Assembly (NCBI RefSeq): GCF_017874595.1
Contig: NZ_JAGILA010000004.1
Span: forward strand, 186,001-250,000
DNA length: 64,000 bases
Direction: 5' to 3'
Source of the DNA: Sinorhizobium kostiense
GTDB taxonomy: Bacteria > Pseudomonadota > Alphaproteobacteria > Rhizobiales > Rhizobiaceae
In this document: positions 8,089 through 17,004 of the stretch, piece by piece
Numbering within the stretch: position 1 is the stretch's first letter
Layout: each line of letters opens with the position of its first letter
Notes under the pieces: generated by a model
The model's input: the letters and a program-made list of their open reading frames with translations, nothing else
Databases searched by the model: none
What the model was told of the DNA's origin: nothing
Translations under genes and position numbers: made by a program

Positions 8089-9662
8089 ACCCGGGTTGCG
8101 ACATAGCCATTCGACATGTCGTTGCCGATGTCGTGGACATAGCCTTTCACCTGCTTGCTTGCCGCATTTACGAAATCGTTGAACATCGGCAGGATCAGGC
8201 CGCCTTCGTCGCGCACCATCATCGCCATGGTGCGATAAAGCTCCTTGCGCTTGGTCTCATCCAGTTCGGAGCGGGCCTCGAGCAGAAGCTTGTCGAAATC
8301 CGGACGCAGGAAGCGGGTGTCGTTCCAGTCGGCGGTCGACAGATAAGCGGTCGAGTACATCTGGTCCTGGGTCGGCCGACCGCCCCAGTAGGAGGTGCAG
8401 AAGGGCTGCGCGTTCCAGACATTGGTCCAGTAGCCGTCGCCCGGCTCGCGCTTGACCTCGATGTCGATGCCGGCCTTCTTGGCGCTCGCCTGATAGAGAA
8501 CCGCCGCATCCACGGCGCCGGGGAAGGCGACGTCGGATGTGCGCAGCAGGACCGTTCCGCTGTGGCCGGACTTCTTGTAATGAAACGCCGCCTTGTCCGG
8601 ATCGTAGGTGCGCTGCTCGATCCCATCCGGGAAGAGGGCATAGGTCTCGTTGATCGGGAAATCGTTGCCGATCTTGCCGTAACCGCCAAGAATTCGCTCG
8701 ACCATGGTCTCGCGGTCCATCGCCAGTTTCAGCGCCATCCGGAGGTCGTTGTTGTCGAAGGGTGCCGTGTTGCAATGCATGATGAAGACATAGTGGCCGC
8801 GGCCGGACGTATTCAGGATCTCGACGGTCGGGGCCCGCTTCAAAAGGCCGACGGTCTTCGGATCGACGCGGTTGATGTAGTGCACCTGACCGGACGAAAG
8901 CGCGGCGATGCGAGCGGTCGCGTCGTTCATGGCGATCAATTCGACCGAGTCGACATAGCCGCGGTCCGTGCGCCAATCGTCGGCATTCTTCTCGAAGGTG
9001 GCGCGAACGCCCGCTTCGAAGCTCGCGACCTTGTAGGGACCGGTGCCGATCATCGCGTCGGGATTGTCGAGACCGCCGTTCGGCTGAATGATCAGGTGGT
9101 AGTCGGTCAGAAGCAGCGGCAGGTCGGCATTGCCTTCCGTCAACACCAGGACGAGCTTGTCGCCGTCGGACTTGATCTCCTTGATCGACTTCATCACCCC
9201 GAGCGCGCCGGATTCGGACTTTTCGTCGGTGTGGCGCTGCAGCGTCTTGATGACGTCGTCGATCGTCAGCTCCTTGCCGTCGTGGAACTTGACGCCCTTG
9301 CGGATCGCAAACGTCCAGGTCGCCGCGTCGGCGGAAGGTTCCCACGATTCGGCCAGCGCCGGCACCGGCGCACCTGTCGTCGGATGGCTCTCGACGAGCG
9401 TGTCGCCCCAGTTGCGACCGACGACAAACATGAATTGCGACAGGGCCTTTGCCGGGTCTTTCGAGTCGGTTGCGGCCGCACCCTCAAGGCCGAGCTTCAG
9501 GTGACCGCCGCGCTTCGGCTCCTGCGCCGCGGCGCTGGCGGCAAAAAGCGTGTTCGCCGTCGAAGCGGCGATGCCGAAAGCAGCGGCGCGTCCGAGAAAT
9601 TCACGCCGGTTCATTTTTCCCAGCATGACCTGTCGTGTCAGATAGTCCTTGTAATCGCTCAT
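8073..9662 (-). CDS. ABC transporter substrate-binding protein, family 5 (DppA-like), Tat-exported
   Basis: This 529-residue periplasmic binding protein of the SBP_bac_5 class (peptides, opines, nickel, and in rhizobia other quaternary or amide compounds) begins at 9662, chosen for the nearby AGGGGA. The N-terminus carries a twin-arginine export signal NRREFLGRAAAFGIAAS followed by an AAAQ cleavage region, so it is probably folded before export. The usual family 5 core (ESWEPSADAATWTFAIRKGV, then FHDGKELTIDDV) is present at about residues 85-125. It is the first gene of the importer operon, 289 bases downstream of the CaiD-like gene, with room for an independent promoter. Its location next to carnitine genes suggests a carnitine-like ligand, but this is an inference. 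Confidence 0.92.
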   Translation of the reverse strand: MSDYKDYLTRQVMLGKMNRREFLGRAAAFGIAASTANTLFAASAAAQEPKRGGHLKLGLEGAAATDSKDPAKALSQFMFVVGRNWGDTLVESHPTTGAPVPALAESWEPSADAATWTFAIRKGVKFHDGKELTIDDVIKTLQRHTDEKSESGALGVMKSIKEIKSDGDKLVLVLTEGNADLPLLLTDYHLIIQPNGGLDNPDAMIGTGPYKVASFEAGVRATFEKNADDWRTDRGYVDSVELIAMNDATARIAALSSGQVHYINRVDPKTVGLLKRAPTVEILNTSGRGHYVFIMHCNTAPFDNNDLRMALKLAMDRETMVERILGGYGKIGNDFPINETYALFPDGIEQRTYDPDKAAFHYKKSGHSGTVLLRTSDVAFPGAVDAAVLYQASAKKAGIDIEVKREPGDGYWTNVWNAQPFCTSYWGGRPTQDQMYSTAYLSTADWNDTRFLRPDFDKLLLEARSELDETKRKELYRTMAMMVRDEGGLILPMFNDFVNAASKQVKGYVHDIGNDMSNGYVATRVWLDA

Positions 9663-9951
9663 TCCCCTGTTCCCTTCTTTGGCCGGCATTCGCCGTTCGT
9701 TGTGATTGGTAGAGACTGGTGCGTATCGCCATCTGCAGATGGCTCAAGGCGGCTCGTGGCCATTGGCTTTGTCGTTCCCGCGTCCTCCCTTCCGGTTCGT
9801 TGAGAGCGGTACAAGTCTCGTGCCATAAGGCTAATCTTCTGGACCTGACTTGTAACGTCCTAAATTGTCGATCCTTTTCATAATCCTGTTTTATGGCTAC
9901 CTAACTCGGGGAGCGCTGTTCTTCGGCGGCTCACCTGCTCGTCATGCCGTC

Positions 9952-10743
9952 TCAGCGTCCCTTCCAGATCGGCTCGCGCTTCTCGGCAAAGGCGCGCGCG
10001 CCTTCCAATTGGTCATCACTCGAATAGAGCACATCGACCGTCCTCAACTGGCGGCGAGTGATCTTGTTCATCGTCGTCTGGAAGTCGCGGCCCTCGGCCT
10101 CGCGTACGACCTCCTTGATTGCGGCGTAGACGAGCGGGGGGCCGCTTGCGAGCAGCCGGGCCAGTTCCCAGGCGCGTTCCATCAGGCGCGACGCAGGCAG
10201 TATCTCGTTGACGAATCCCCAGCGATGCGCCTCCGCGGCCTCGAGCCAGCGCCCCGTCAGCAGCATCTCCATGGCGATGTGATAGGGGATGCGCTTCGGC
10301 AGCTTGATCGACGCGGCGTCGGCGAGCGTGCCGGAGCGGATTTCCGGTAGCGCGAAGGTCGCGTGTTCGGCGGCGAGGATGATATCGGTCGAAAGCGCGA
10401 TCTCCAGACCGCCGCCGCAACAGATGCCGTTGACCGCCGCGACGACCGGCTTGTTGAGATCGCGCAACTCCTGCAGGCCGCCGAAGCCGCCGACGCCATA
10501 GTCTCCATCGACGGGATCGCCGTCGGCGGCAGCCTTCAGGTCCCAGCCTGGGCAGAAGAATTTTTCGCCGGCGCCGGTGACGATCGCGACCCGGAGGTCG
10601 GCATCGTCGCGGAATTCCCGGAAGATCTCGCCCATGATCCGGCTCGTCTTCAGGTCGATGGCATTGGCCTTCGGCCGGTCGATCATGACTTCCAGGATGC
10701 CACCTTCGCGGCGGGTGAGGATCGGTCCGGTCATCGGCTTCAT
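9952..10743 (-). CDS. caiD: Carnitinyl-CoA dehydratase / crotonobetainyl-CoA hydratase (CaiD-like)
   Basis: This 263-residue crotonase-fold protein resembles E. coli CaiD closely along its length: LDRPKANAIDLKTS-like N-terminus, GAGEKFFCPGWDLKAAA oxyanion-hole loop, AAVNGICCGGGLEIALSTD second oxyanion glycine, FALPE motif and the terminal AFAEKREPIWKGR. The known reaction is reversible hydration of crotonobetainyl-CoA to L-carnitinyl-CoA. The start codon overlaps the stop of the CoA-ligase gene as ATGA and lies next to GGAGGAA. Other enoyl-CoA hydratases are possible, but the carnitine gene context supports CaiD. Confidence 0.88.
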   Translation of the reverse strand: MKPMTGPILTRREGGILEVMIDRPKANAIDLKTSRIMGEIFREFRDDADLRVAIVTGAGEKFFCPGWDLKAAADGDPVDGDYGVGGFGGLQELRDLNKPVVAAVNGICCGGGLEIALSTDIILAAEHATFALPEIRSGTLADAASIKLPKRIPYHIAMEMLLTGRWLEAAEAHRWGFVNEILPASRLMERAWELARLLASGPPLVYAAIKEVVREAEGRDFQTTMNKITRRQLRTVDVLYSSDDQLEGARAFAEKREPIWKGR

Positions 10744-12803
10744 TTCCTCCGGCGGATCAAGGCATCGGCGGCGACGGCTCCACGGCCTTCCGGCAATACC
10801 ATTATAGGATTGATATCCAGTTCTTCGAGCTTGGAAGCGTGCGTAACGACATAGGATGCCACAGCAGCGACAATTTTTACGAGCGCTGCGACGTCTGCCT
10901 TCGGCGCACCGCGGTAGCCGTAGAGCAGCCTTGCGATCTTCAGACCATCAATGGCCTCGCGGATATCCTGTTCCGTCGCTGGCAGCATGAGGATCGCGGA
11001 ATCGTTCAGCAATTCCACGAGGATGCCACCGGCACCGAGGGTCAGGACGGGTCCCGCGACCGGATCGCGCAGCGCGCCGACGATCAGTTCCGCGACCGGG
11101 CTCTCGATCATCTTCTCGACCAGGTAGCCGGAGGCGAGCGCAGCCATGACTTCGGCTGCCGCCAGCACCTCTTCGCGGCACTTGAGGTTGAGCCTTACCG
11201 CGCCGGCTTCGGTCTTGTGCGCCACGCCAAGGCCCTTGAGCACCACCGGAAATCCGAGCTCCTCGGCGGCATCGGCCGCTTGCGTCGGCGATTGCGCGGT
11301 CCTGCCCGGCGGAACCGCTACGCCGGCGTGCGCAAGCTCCGCCTTGGCTTCGGCTTCGGTCATGGTCGCGGCCTGGCCCTCTGAAGCCGCAGCCATCAGG
11401 GGGGCCGGGGCGGCGGGTTTTGCCCAGACGGCGCCGATGGCGGCAGCGGTCTCGGCGGCAGCGAGCGCCTCGTCGATCCCGAAGAAGGGAATGACGCCGG
11501 CCGCCATCAGCGAAAGCGCGGTCTCCTCCGGCATGTTCTCCCCGAGGCTCGCAACAATTCCTGCAACCGCGCCGGTAGCCTTTGCGGCAGCGATGACCGC
11601 TTCGCAAGTTGTCACCCAGTCGGCGGCGTCGCAGCGGTCGAGGCGGGGGAAATCGAGGACGATCAGGTTCAGCGCATAGTCGCCGCGCATCATTGCGGTG
11701 AAGGCAGCGGTCTGCTTTTCCCGATTGCCCCAGACGAAGGTGTGGTAGTCGAGCGGATTGGCGATCGTCACCATTTCGCCGAGGCTTTCCCTGAGCGGCT
11801 GGCGCTGTTTCTCTTTGAGCGGTCGGAAACTGACGCGGCGACGAACGCCTGCGTCGGCCATGAGCGAGGCCTCGCCGCCGGAACAGCTCATCGAGGAGAT
11901 GTCGGCGTTCTTGAGCGGTCCTGAGAGATGCAGAAGCTTCAGGGTCTCTAGAAGCTCCGGAAGCGTGTCGACGCGGCCGATGCCGAGGCGCGCAAGAAGC
12001 GCCGAGGAGACGCGATCGTCGCCGGCGAGCGAGGCCGTATGGGAGACGGTCGCGCGCTGCGCGGCTTCGGATTTGCCGACCTTCAGCGTCACGACCGCCT
12101 TACGCAAATCGCGGGCGCGCGCTGCCAGGCGCTCCAGCGCTTCGAGACTGTCGAACCCTTCGATATGAAGGCCGACGGCGGTGACGCGCGGGTCCTCGAT
12201 GACGGCACAGGCGAGATCGGAAAGGCCGGTTTGTGCCTGGTTGCCGGCCGTCATGACATAGGCGAGGGGAAGCCCGCGCTTCTGCATGGAGATATTGCAG
12301 GCGATGTTGGAGGATTGCGTGAGAACGGCCACGCCCCGCTCGACCCGCTGCATGCCGTGCTGGTCCGGCCACAGCAGGGCGCCATCAAGCATGTTGATGA
12401 AACCGTAGCAATTCGGCCCGACGATCGGCATGTCTCCGGCAGCCGCCACCAGTGCGTCCTGCAGGTCGTTGCCGTCGGATAGCTCGTTTGCGGCCTCGCG
12501 GAAACCGGAAGCGTAGCAGATGGCGCCTCCGGCGCCGCGCTGTGCAAGATCGCGGATGATTTCGATGGTCAGCGATCGATTGACACCGATGAAGGCGGCA
12601 TCCGGCGCCGCTGGCAGTTCGGCGACCGAACGGTAGCAGCGGCGGCCGAGGATTTCCTCTTCGCGCGGATGGACCGGCCAGATCTGGCCGGAAAAGCCCA
12701 TCCTGTCGCATTGCTCGATGACGCGGCGGGCCTCCTTGCCGCCGAAGACGGCAATGGATTTTGGACGGATGAGGCGGTCGAGGGGGCGGGGAGGGCTGGT
12801 CAT
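10740..12803 (-). CDS. NDP-forming acyl-CoA ligase (acetyl/pimeloyl-CoA synthetase type)
   Basis: This 687-residue protein has the domain order of single-chain NDP-forming acyl-CoA synthetases: CoA-binding Rossmann domain (about 1-140, RPKSIAVFGG), succinyl-CoA-ligase-like flavodoxin domains (about 145-455), and ATP-grasp_5 domain (about 470-680, FPVVLKGLGVAHKTEAGAVRL). The phosphorylatable His of these enzymes is expected in the ATVSHTASLAGDD segment. It would activate a carboxylate with CoA and ATP. Between an acyl-CoA dehydrogenase and a CaiD-like hydratase, the likely substrate is gamma-butyrobetaine, crotonobetaine or carnitine. That replaces the AMP-forming CaiC or the CoA-transferase CaiB of enterics (inference). 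Confidence 0.85.
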   Translation of the reverse strand: MTSPPRPLDRLIRPKSIAVFGGKEARRVIEQCDRMGFSGQIWPVHPREEEILGRRCYRSVAELPAAPDAAFIGVNRSLTIEIIRDLAQRGAGGAICYASGFREAANELSDGNDLQDALVAAAGDMPIVGPNCYGFINMLDGALLWPDQHGMQRVERGVAVLTQSSNIACNISMQKRGLPLAYVMTAGNQAQTGLSDLACAVIEDPRVTAVGLHIEGFDSLEALERLAARARDLRKAVVTLKVGKSEAAQRATVSHTASLAGDDRVSSALLARLGIGRVDTLPELLETLKLLHLSGPLKNADISSMSCSGGEASLMADAGVRRRVSFRPLKEKQRQPLRESLGEMVTIANPLDYHTFVWGNREKQTAAFTAMMRGDYALNLIVLDFPRLDRCDAADWVTTCEAVIAAAKATGAVAGIVASLGENMPEETALSLMAAGVIPFFGIDEALAAAETAAAIGAVWAKPAAPAPLMAAASEGQAATMTEAEAKAELAHAGVAVPPGRTAQSPTQAADAAEELGFPVVLKGLGVAHKTEAGAVRLNLKCREEVLAAAEVMAALASGYLVEKMIESPVAELIVGALRDPVAGPVLTLGAGGILVELLNDSAILMLPATEQDIREAIDGLKIARLLYGYRGAPKADVAALVKIVAAVASYVVTHASKLEELDINPIMVLPEGRGAVAADALIRRRK

Positions 12804-12857
12804 CGCGTCTTGTGCTCCCCCACCGTGGGGCGATGCCCCTCATCCCGCTGCCGCGAC

Positions 12858-12993
12858 CTTCTCCCCGTAGGGCGGGGAGAAGGGACCTGCCGCCACCGTT
12901 CGCTGGATCTCACCGACGAGGGAGGCGTGCGCCGCACGGCGTCTCCTCTCCCCGCATGCGGGGAGAGGGCTAGTCCTCGGGTTAAACCCGAGG
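12858..12993. repeat. Cluster of three intergenic palindromes
   Basis: Three hairpins lie between the CoA ligase and acyl-CoA dehydrogenase genes: CTTCTCCCC/GGGGAGAAG arms at 12858-12882, a perfect 24-bp palindrome at 12945-12968 centred on GCATGC, and arms CCTCGGGTT/AACCCGAGG at 12975-12993. They match the short CCTCTCCCC-type palindromes seen in several other gaps of this window, and may act in mRNA processing or stability inside the operon. Confidence 0.8.
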
Positions 12994-13024
12994 AGAAAGG
13001 CATCCTGGTTTGCGCCGCCATCCC

Positions 13025-14185
13025 TCAAGCCCCCAGCGGCCTAAGAAGATCGCGGCTGATGATGTGCCGCTGGATCTCCGACGTTCCATCCCAAATGCGC
13101 TCGACGCGGGCGTCGCGCCAGAAGCGGGCGAGTGGCAGGTCGTCCATGAGGCCCATGCCGCCATAGATCTGGATCGCCTCGTCGGTGACGCGGGCGAGCA
13201 TTTCGGTTGCAAACAGCTTGGCGGAGGCGATTTCGCGGTTCGAGGGCAGTCCCTGGTCGAGCCGCCAGGCGGCCGAAAGCGTCAGCAGATCGGCAGCGTC
13301 GATTTCCGTTATCATGTCGGCGAGCTTGAAGGAGACGCCCTGATTGGCGCCGATCGGCTTGCCGAACTGCTTGCGCTCGGCCGCATAGGAGAGCGCGTAA
13401 TCGAAAGCACGGCGGGCGCGACCGACGGAAGTGGCGGCCACCGTCAGGCGCGTCGCATAGAGCCAGTCATTGGCGAGATCGAAGCCCTTGTGGACCTCGC
13501 CGAGGATCTGCGAAGAGGGCAGGCGGCAATCGTCGAACGTCAGGATGCAGTTCTTATAGCCACGATGCGAGACGGAACTGTAGCCCTCGCGGATTTCGAA
13601 GCCCGGCGTGCCGCGATCGACAAGGAAGCAGGTGATCTTCTTCTTAAGCCCGCGCGGCGTCTCTTCCTCGCCGGTGGCAATGAAGACGATGACGAAATCG
13701 GCTATGTCGGCATGGCTGATGAAGTGCTTCGTGCCGTTGACGATCCAGTCGTCGCCGTCCTGCCGGGCAAAGCATTTCATGCCGCGCACGTCGGAACCCG
13801 CATCCGGCTCGGTCATCGCAAGCGCGTCGAACTTGTCGCCGCGTACTGCTGGCAGCAGATAGCGCTCGCGCTGCTCCTCATTGCAGGCCATCAGGATGCC
13901 GGAGGGGCGGCCGAAAAAGACGGTGAGCCCCATCGAGCCGCGGCCGAGCTCGCGCTCGACGAGCGTGAAAGTAAGATGGTCGAGCCCGGCACCGCCGACC
14001 TCTTCGGGAAAGTTGCAGGCGAAGAAGCCGAGCTCCTTGCATTTGCGGGCGATCTCAAGTCCAAGCTCGCGTGGCACGTTGCCGGTGCGCTCGACCTCGT
14101 TCTCATGCGGATAGATCTCGGTCTCGACGAAGGTGCGGACCGTGTCGACGATCATTTCTTGTTCTACGGTCAGTGCGAAATTCAT
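13025..14185 (-). CDS. Acyl-CoA dehydrogenase (CaiA-like, betainyl-CoA dehydrogenase candidate)
   Basis: This 386-residue FAD-dependent acyl-CoA dehydrogenase has the standard three-domain fold. It shows the FAD/substrate signature ALAMTEPDAGSDVRGM, the RKQFGKPIGANQGVSFKLADM motif, and the catalytic-base region YGGMGLMDD..IWDGTSEIQRHII near the C-terminus. The ATG at 14185 follows GGGGGAGA closely and is preferred over an in-frame site 30 bases upstream. Its size matches E. coli CaiA (crotonobetainyl-CoA reductase, 380 residues). In this aerobic setting it more likely oxidises gamma-butyrobetainyl-CoA to crotonobetainyl-CoA, feeding the CaiD-like hydratase. Substrate assignment is by context only. 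Confidence 0.88.
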   Translation of the reverse strand: MNFALTVEQEMIVDTVRTFVETEIYPHENEVERTGNVPRELGLEIARKCKELGFFACNFPEEVGGAGLDHLTFTLVERELGRGSMGLTVFFGRPSGILMACNEEQRERYLLPAVRGDKFDALAMTEPDAGSDVRGMKCFARQDGDDWIVNGTKHFISHADIADFVIVFIATGEEETPRGLKKKITCFLVDRGTPGFEIREGYSSVSHRGYKNCILTFDDCRLPSSQILGEVHKGFDLANDWLYATRLTVAATSVGRARRAFDYALSYAAERKQFGKPIGANQGVSFKLADMITEIDAADLLTLSAAWRLDQGLPSNREIASAKLFATEMLARVTDEAIQIYGGMGLMDDLPLARFWRDARVERIWDGTSEIQRHIISRDLLRPLGA

Positions 14186-14296
14186 CGTTCTCCCCCGTGC
14201 TTCTGGTCCGCACATGCGGCGATCTCGCCGTCGCCCGTCGCTTGCTCTGTCATGCAGCTCTCTCTCCGCAGGCGCGGGAGGGGGCTGGAAGCATGA

Positions 14297-15787
14297 TCAC
14301 CGCCTCTGTCCCACATGCCGACCTGCGCCCTCCGGCATCGGCAGCTGCGCATGCGCTTCCGCGATCGGCTTCACCTCTGCCAGCACCTCCGCCGACGCCG
14401 GCACCGACTTGCCGGCCTTGGCGTCGACGTGCAGCATCATCTGTTCGGCGGTCGCGATCACGCCGCCCGAGGCGGCATCATGAATTCTGGTGAAGAAGTG
14501 GATGCGCTTTTCATCGACGCTCAGAAGCTGCAGTGTCGTGTAGAGCGCCTGCCCGAGCTTCGCCTCGCCGAGATGGCGGATATGGGTTTCCACCGTGTAG
14601 TAGCTATGGCCGGCTTCCACATAAGCAAAGTCGACGCCGATCAGTCGGAGCAGCGCATCGGACGTATCGCCGAAGAGCTGCAGATACCGATGCTCGGTCA
14701 TGTGGCCGTTATAGTCGACCCAGGCTGCGTTGACCTTCGTGTCGACGAGTCGCAGCGGCTCCGAGGTATCGTGTGCCTTCGACTGATTGCCGCCCTTGGC
14801 CCAGAGACGCTTTTCGAAATCGGCAAGCAGCTTGCCGGCGCCCCAGCCCTTGCCACCGTCTCCCGCCTTCAACGCATGCATGATGCCGACGAGATTTTCG
14901 TCGCGGATGCGTTCGAGCTCGCGGATCGACCGGCCGGCGGCCTGGGCGTCCGACTGCGCCCCGATCTTCTCGACCAACGCGTCGTCGAGATCCACGACAT
15001 CGGTGAACTTGGTCCAGGGCCATTTGAGACATGGGCCGAACTGGGCGAGGAAGTGGCGCATGCCCGCTTCTCCGCCGGCGATGCGATAGGTCTCGAAGAG
15101 GCCCATCTGCGCCCAGCGCATGCCGAAGGAATAGCGCATGACATCGTCGAGCGTCTCGGTGTCGCAAATATCGTCCTGGATCAGCCAGAGCGCCTCGCGC
15201 CAGAGCGCCTCCAATAGCCGATCGCCGACGAAGGCCTCGATCTCCTTGGCGATGACGACGCCCTTCATGCCGATCTCGGCGACGGCCTCCTCGGCACGCC
15301 TGATCGTTGCGGGCGAGGTCTTCTTGCCGCCAACGAGCTCGACCAGCGGAAGAAGGTAGACCGGGTTGTAGGGGTGGGCCACGAACATGCGTTCGGGATG
15401 CTTCATCTCGGCTTGCAAGTCGGAGGGCAGCAGGCCGGAGGTCGAGGAGCCGATGAGAGCGTCGGGCCGGGCGGCCGCGTCAATCTCGGTGATGACGCCG
15501 CGCTTCAATGGCAGCCGCTCCGGAACGCTTTCCTGAATCCAGTCAACGTTCTCGACGGCTTCTTCAATGCTCTTTCGGAAGGTGAATTTGCCGCGCGGCG
15601 GCAGCGGTGCCATTGTCAGCATGCCATAGGCGCGTTCGGCATTGGCCATGACCTCGCCGATAATGCGTTCGGCTTCCGGATGCGGGTCGAAGATGTTGAC
15701 GTCGATGCCGGCAAGCGCGAAGCGCGCCGCCCAGGCCCCGCCGATGACGCCGCCGCCGATGCAGGCGGCCTTTGTGATGATGGTCAT
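14297..15787 (-). CDS. lcdH: L-carnitine dehydrogenase fused to a hotdog thioesterase
   Basis: This 496-residue two-domain protein joins an NAD-dependent 3-hydroxyacyl-CoA-dehydrogenase-like domain (about 1-320) to a thioesterase of the 4HBT/hotdog type (about 345-480). The first domain has GGGVIGGAWAARFALAG at residues 10-26 and the AHPYNPVYLLPLVELVGG signature of the carnitine dehydrogenase branch; that branch works on free L-carnitine, giving 3-dehydrocarnitine. The thioesterase (VDYNGHMTEHRYLQLFGDTSD) could release carnitine from carnitinyl-CoA or split betainyl-CoA. In Pseudomonas these activities are separate proteins; fusions are known in rhizobia. It sits between the acyl-CoA dehydrogenase and keto acid cleavage genes. 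Confidence 0.9.
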   Translation of the reverse strand: MTIITKAACIGGGVIGGAWAARFALAGIDVNIFDPHPEAERIIGEVMANAERAYGMLTMAPLPPRGKFTFRKSIEEAVENVDWIQESVPERLPLKRGVITEIDAAARPDALIGSSTSGLLPSDLQAEMKHPERMFVAHPYNPVYLLPLVELVGGKKTSPATIRRAEEAVAEIGMKGVVIAKEIEAFVGDRLLEALWREALWLIQDDICDTETLDDVMRYSFGMRWAQMGLFETYRIAGGEAGMRHFLAQFGPCLKWPWTKFTDVVDLDDALVEKIGAQSDAQAAGRSIRELERIRDENLVGIMHALKAGDGGKGWGAGKLLADFEKRLWAKGGNQSKAHDTSEPLRLVDTKVNAAWVDYNGHMTEHRYLQLFGDTSDALLRLIGVDFAYVEAGHSYYTVETHIRHLGEAKLGQALYTTLQLLSVDEKRIHFFTRIHDAASGGVIATAEQMMLHVDAKAGKSVPASAEVLAEVKPIAEAHAQLPMPEGAGRHVGQRR

Positions 15788-15815
15788 TCGTTATCCATCC
15801 TGTCGTTCCGTGGGG

Positions 15816-15988
15816 ACCCCTCCCGGCCCTTTGGGCCACCCTCCCCACAAGGGGAGGGATGGGTGGCTCCGGATCCGCTCTATCCCTCTTTGCGGCCTCG
15901 TCTGCCGCTCATCGTCTTCGGCGTGCTTACAAGCATGCCGACGTTGCTTTGATCCGCTGTCGGCGGGGCCCTCCCCGTGTGGGGAGGG
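15816..15988. repeat. Intergenic GC-rich palindromes
   Basis: The gap between the carnitine dehydrogenase and keto-acid cleavage genes holds ACCCTCCCC/GGGGAGGG-type inverted repeats near 15829-15866, and a second stem CCCTCCCC/GGGGAGGG at about 15969-15988. They are of the same kind as those at 12858-12993 and 35525-35690. Confidence 0.7.
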
Positions 15989-15991
15989 GCT

Positions 15992-16894
15992 TTACCGCTT
16001 CGTCAGCTTCAGTTTTTCGCGAACCTCTTCAGGGCCAATGATCCTTGCGCCCATGCCCTCGACCACAGCCACCGCCTTCTCGACGAGCTGGCCGTTCGTC
16101 GCGAGCTGGCCCTTGCCGACATAGAGGTTGTCCTCCAAGCCCACCCGCACATTGCCGCCGGCAAGGATTGCCGCCGCGGGATAGGCCATGGCGTTCCGGC
16201 CGATCGAGAAGGCCGAGAAGGTCCAGTTCGAAGGTACGTTGTTGACCATCGCCATGAAGGTGTTGAGATCGTCAGGCGCACCCCACGGGATGCCCATGCA
16301 GAGCTGGATCAGCACCGGATCTTCGATCAGGCCTTCCTCGACGAGCTGCTTCGCGAACCAGAGATGGCCGGTGTCGAAAGCCTCGATCTCCGGGCGCACG
16401 CCAAGCGCGGTCATCTGGCGCGCCATTTCCCGCAGCATCGACGGCGTGTTGGTCATCACATAGTCGCCGAGCGAGAAGTTCATGGTGCCGCAGTCGAGCG
16501 TGCATATCTCCGGCAGGCATGCGGCGACATGGGCGACGCGCTCGGTGGCGCCGGCCATGTCGGTGCCTTGCGGGTTCACGGGAAAGGGGCTCTCGACATT
16601 GCCGAAGACGAGGTCGCCGCCCATGCCGGCGGTCAGGTTGAGGACCACGTCGACGTCGGCGGAGCGGATCCGGTCGGTCACCTCCCTGTAGAGGTCGAGG
16701 CGGCGGGCCGGCGCGCCGGTCTCCGGGTCGCGGACATGGCAATGGGCGATTGCCGCACCCGCCCTGGCGGCCTCGATTGCTGCTTCGGCGATCTGTTTCG
16801 GCGTGACCGGAACATGGCTCGATTTGGAGACGGTGTCGCCGGCACCGGTGACGGCGCAGGTGATGAAGACCTCGCGGTTCATGCTGAGCGGCAT
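15992..16894 (-). CDS. Beta-keto acid cleavage enzyme (BKACE, DUF849), dehydrocarnitine type
   Basis: This 300-residue TIM-barrel enzyme of the BKACE family carries the zinc ligands in HCHVRDPETG (His51 and His53), the FITCAVTGAG start typical of the family and the C-terminal DNLYVGKGQLATNGQLVEKA segment. BKACE enzymes condense a beta-keto acid with acetyl-CoA to give acetoacetate and a new CoA ester. The carnitine-linked branch converts 3-dehydrocarnitine and acetyl-CoA to acetoacetate and betainyl-CoA. Location beside the carnitine dehydrogenase and divergent from a CdhR-like activator supports that branch. It is the first gene of the minus-strand cluster. Confidence 0.9.
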   Translation of the reverse strand: MPLSMNREVFITCAVTGAGDTVSKSSHVPVTPKQIAEAAIEAARAGAAIAHCHVRDPETGAPARRLDLYREVTDRIRSADVDVVLNLTAGMGGDLVFGNVESPFPVNPQGTDMAGATERVAHVAACLPEICTLDCGTMNFSLGDYVMTNTPSMLREMARQMTALGVRPEIEAFDTGHLWFAKQLVEEGLIEDPVLIQLCMGIPWGAPDDLNTFMAMVNNVPSNWTFSAFSIGRNAMAYPAAAILAGGNVRVGLEDNLYVGKGQLATNGQLVEKAVAVVEGMGARIIGPEEVREKLKLTKR

Positions 16895-17004
16895 GGCTGT
16901 TTCCCCGTTTCGTTGGCTCCATTACGAGCCAGAAATTGCCGGACCGCTTTGCGCAATCGGAACAATCCTATACATTCGCAGAAAAAGAAGGAGGAAGTTT
17001 TCGC

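Noticed and set aside
12858..12993. CRISPR-like repeat array
   Set aside because: The three palindromes differ in sequence and spacing and there are no direct repeats with spacers; they fit intergenic palindromic units.
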